A stretch of DNA of 64,000 nucleotides, taken from an uncultured Bacteroides sp. (GTDB lineage Bacteria; Bacteroidota; Bacteroidia; Bacteroidales; Bacteroidaceae). The notes below the pieces were generated by a model. That model ran no database searches and was not told the DNA's origin. It saw nothing but the letters and a program-made list of their open reading frames with translations. The stretch spans positions 62,001 to 126,000 of the forward strand of contig NZ_URFY01000003.1 in assembly GCF_900547205.1 (NCBI RefSeq), written 5' to 3'. A program made the translations under genes and the position numbers. This document shows positions 62,934 to 64,000 of this stretch, one piece after another; the stretch's first letter is position 1; every line of letters starts with the position of its first letter.

Positions 62934-63503
62934 CTACCTAACGATAGTTATCGTCCCTTCTTTCACCGCTTTTGCCTTCATCGGAATCTTCGGATCGGCA
63001 TATCCAAGCGCTACGCAACCATATACTTTATGATTCGCAGGCACGCCCAACGAAGTAATAAATTCACGGACTTCGGGGTCGTCACACGTCGTCCCCAACT
63101 GATTGATCCAACAAGAATCTATTCCTAAAGAAGTGGCAGCTAGAAACATATTCTCGATGGCACAGGCGCAATCCATCCCTGCCCACCACTGCGTAGGCTC
63201 ATTGGAAACAATCACCAGCGTGGGAGCATGATAATAGCAGCAATAAGAGTTGCTCTTCCCCCGCTCCTGCAACTTCGTCTCGTCGCTTTTCCTGAATGCT
63301 CCTTTGATTCTTTCGTTCAACTCTGTCAGTTTATCAGCATTCTGTATGGCAGTGAAATGCCACGATTCATAATGCATCCCGCTAGGCGCATACGTCGCAG
63401 CTTCCAATATTGCCAGCAAGTCCTCTTCCGCCACCTGCCGGGTCTTATAAGCACGCACACTACGACGTGCCTTGATGTTCTCTAAAACTTCATTAGTCTT
63501 CAT
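62934..63503 (-). CDS. Nitroreductase-family flavoprotein
   Basis: 189 aa. RRSVRAYKTRQV FMN-binding start, ATYAPSGMHYESWHF, and the GIDSCWINQL region. Uses FMN to reduce nitro or quinone compounds with NAD(P)H. Two YCCYYH and DCACA Cys clusters are seen, of unknown meaning. Downstream of the HpaII-like gene with 41 bp between. Confidence 0.88.
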   Translation of the reverse strand: MKTNEVLENIKARRSVRAYKTRQVAEEDLLAILEAATYAPSGMHYESWHFTAIQNADKLTELNERIKGAFRKSDETKLQERGKSNSYCCYYHAPTLVIVSNEPTQWWAGMDCACAIENMFLAATSLGIDSCWINQLGTTCDDPEVREFITSLGVPANHKVYGCVALGYADPKIPMKAKAVKEGTITIVR

Positions 63504-63544
63504 TTTGATACTATTTGTATTCGTTTATATAAAGTGAAACTCAC

Positions 63545-64000
63545 TTATCGCTTCACCAAACCAATCTTAGCATTCAGCTTGAAATAATACGTACCGTTCT
63601 CCTTCTCCAGAAAACCGTATTTGTCTTTATCCAAAGAACCTTTTTCCAGACGAGTGTTCAAGAACAGGAAATCTTCCATCACCGGACGTGCCGACTTATG
63701 ATAACACAGCACATCTCCGCTTCCATCCATCAACAGAATGCCTTCCACTGCCGAATCCTGCCCCGTGTATATCTTTGCCGGGCGCATCCCCAACGCCAAA
63801 GCCATCAGGAATTGCTTTATCTTAAACTCATAAAAGCCATGTTTGTTTATCAACTCTTCCTTTATTTTCAGCGGATTCGACTCTTTGATTATCTCCGTCA
63901 GTTCACTGATACGGGTGATATCGTCCAAATGCATGATGCGCACCATTTCCGTCAGTACGCGTGGGAAATGTAAGTCAATCATCTGGAGATTGCAACGGAA
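63545..64000 (-). CDS. C-terminal part of a HpaII-like type II restriction endonuclease (runs off the right edge)
   Basis: 152 codons of an open frame that continues past the window edge with no stop, so the ATG at 63982 is probably internal. EFKIKQFLMALALGMRPAKIYT, DGSGDVLCYH and LFLNTRLEKGS...YYFKLNAKIGL match, by my memory, the C-terminal part of HpaII (CCGG) endonucleases. No methyltransferase is inside the window; one would be expected just right of it. Confidence 0.5.
   Translation of the reverse strand, partial: FRCNLQMIDLHFPRVLTEMVRIMHLDDITRISELTEIIKESNPLKIKEELINKHGFYEFKIKQFLMALALGMRPAKIYTGQDSAVEGILLMDGSGDVLCYHKSARPVMEDFLFLNTRLEKGSLDKDKYGFLEKENGTYYFKLNAKIGLVKR

Noticed and set aside
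1..64000. Insertion sequence, prophage or conjugative gene
   Set aside because: No transposase, integrase or mobilisation protein was found on either strand; mobile signs are limited to non-coding repeats.

Overview
The window is chromosomal DNA of a gut Bacteroides, close to B. thetaiotaomicron. The evidence is SusC/SusD pairs, many Bacteroidota-only families (DUF3826, DUF4923, DUF1460, HYC_CC_PP), and promoters with the Bacteroides -7 box TAnnTTTG. Gene content on the left resembles the B. thetaiotaomicron rhamnogalacturonan-II (RG-II) locus as I remember it. GC content and database matches were not computed.

Layout. (1) 0.3-21.4 kb, minus strand: a pectin/RG-II utilisation locus. In transcription order it encodes a surface glycan-binding lipoprotein, SusC, SusD, terminator, PL1 lyase and DUF3826, terminator, GH43-like lipoprotein with its own promoter, a GH143/GH142-type two-domain enzyme, GH78, GH28 and an STN-domain alpha/beta-hydrolase. 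Together these should bind, import, cut and debranch RG-II in the periplasm and at the surface. No regulator of the locus lies in the window. (2) 21.6-25.9 kb, minus: a secreted TIM-barrel sugar isomerase-like protein, then a GH130-GH92 mannoside pair. (3) 26.8-32.8 kb, plus: AddAB-type helicase-nuclease. (4) 32.9-35.0 kb, minus: UDP-glucuronate decarboxylase and a soluble receiver-histidine kinase. (5) 35.3-39.9 kb: an accessory patch with an IbrA/IbrB-like (PP-loop ATPase plus ParB) cassette, a gene-poor AT-rich stretch with repeats, and tRNA-Asp. (6) 40-51 kb: housekeeping genes (aminotransferase, YqgE, RecR, symporter, EngB, OPT transporter, LipB). (7) 51.5-57 kb, minus: a copper/metal module. 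(8) 57.7-62.8 kb, plus: lipoprotein, rsmG, metallo-hydrolase, gcvP. (9) The right edge has a nitroreductase and the C-terminal part of a HpaII-like restriction enzyme.

The least explained DNA is intergenic. At least four families of structured repeats occur more than once or form long hairpins. One family seems to be present as a full copy, an inverted copy and a collapsed copy. With the IbrAB-like cassette and its acetyltransferase-like partner, these are the best candidates for undescribed biology. A smaller theme is a set of genes whose -7 box sits so close to the ATG that the mRNA should have almost no leader.
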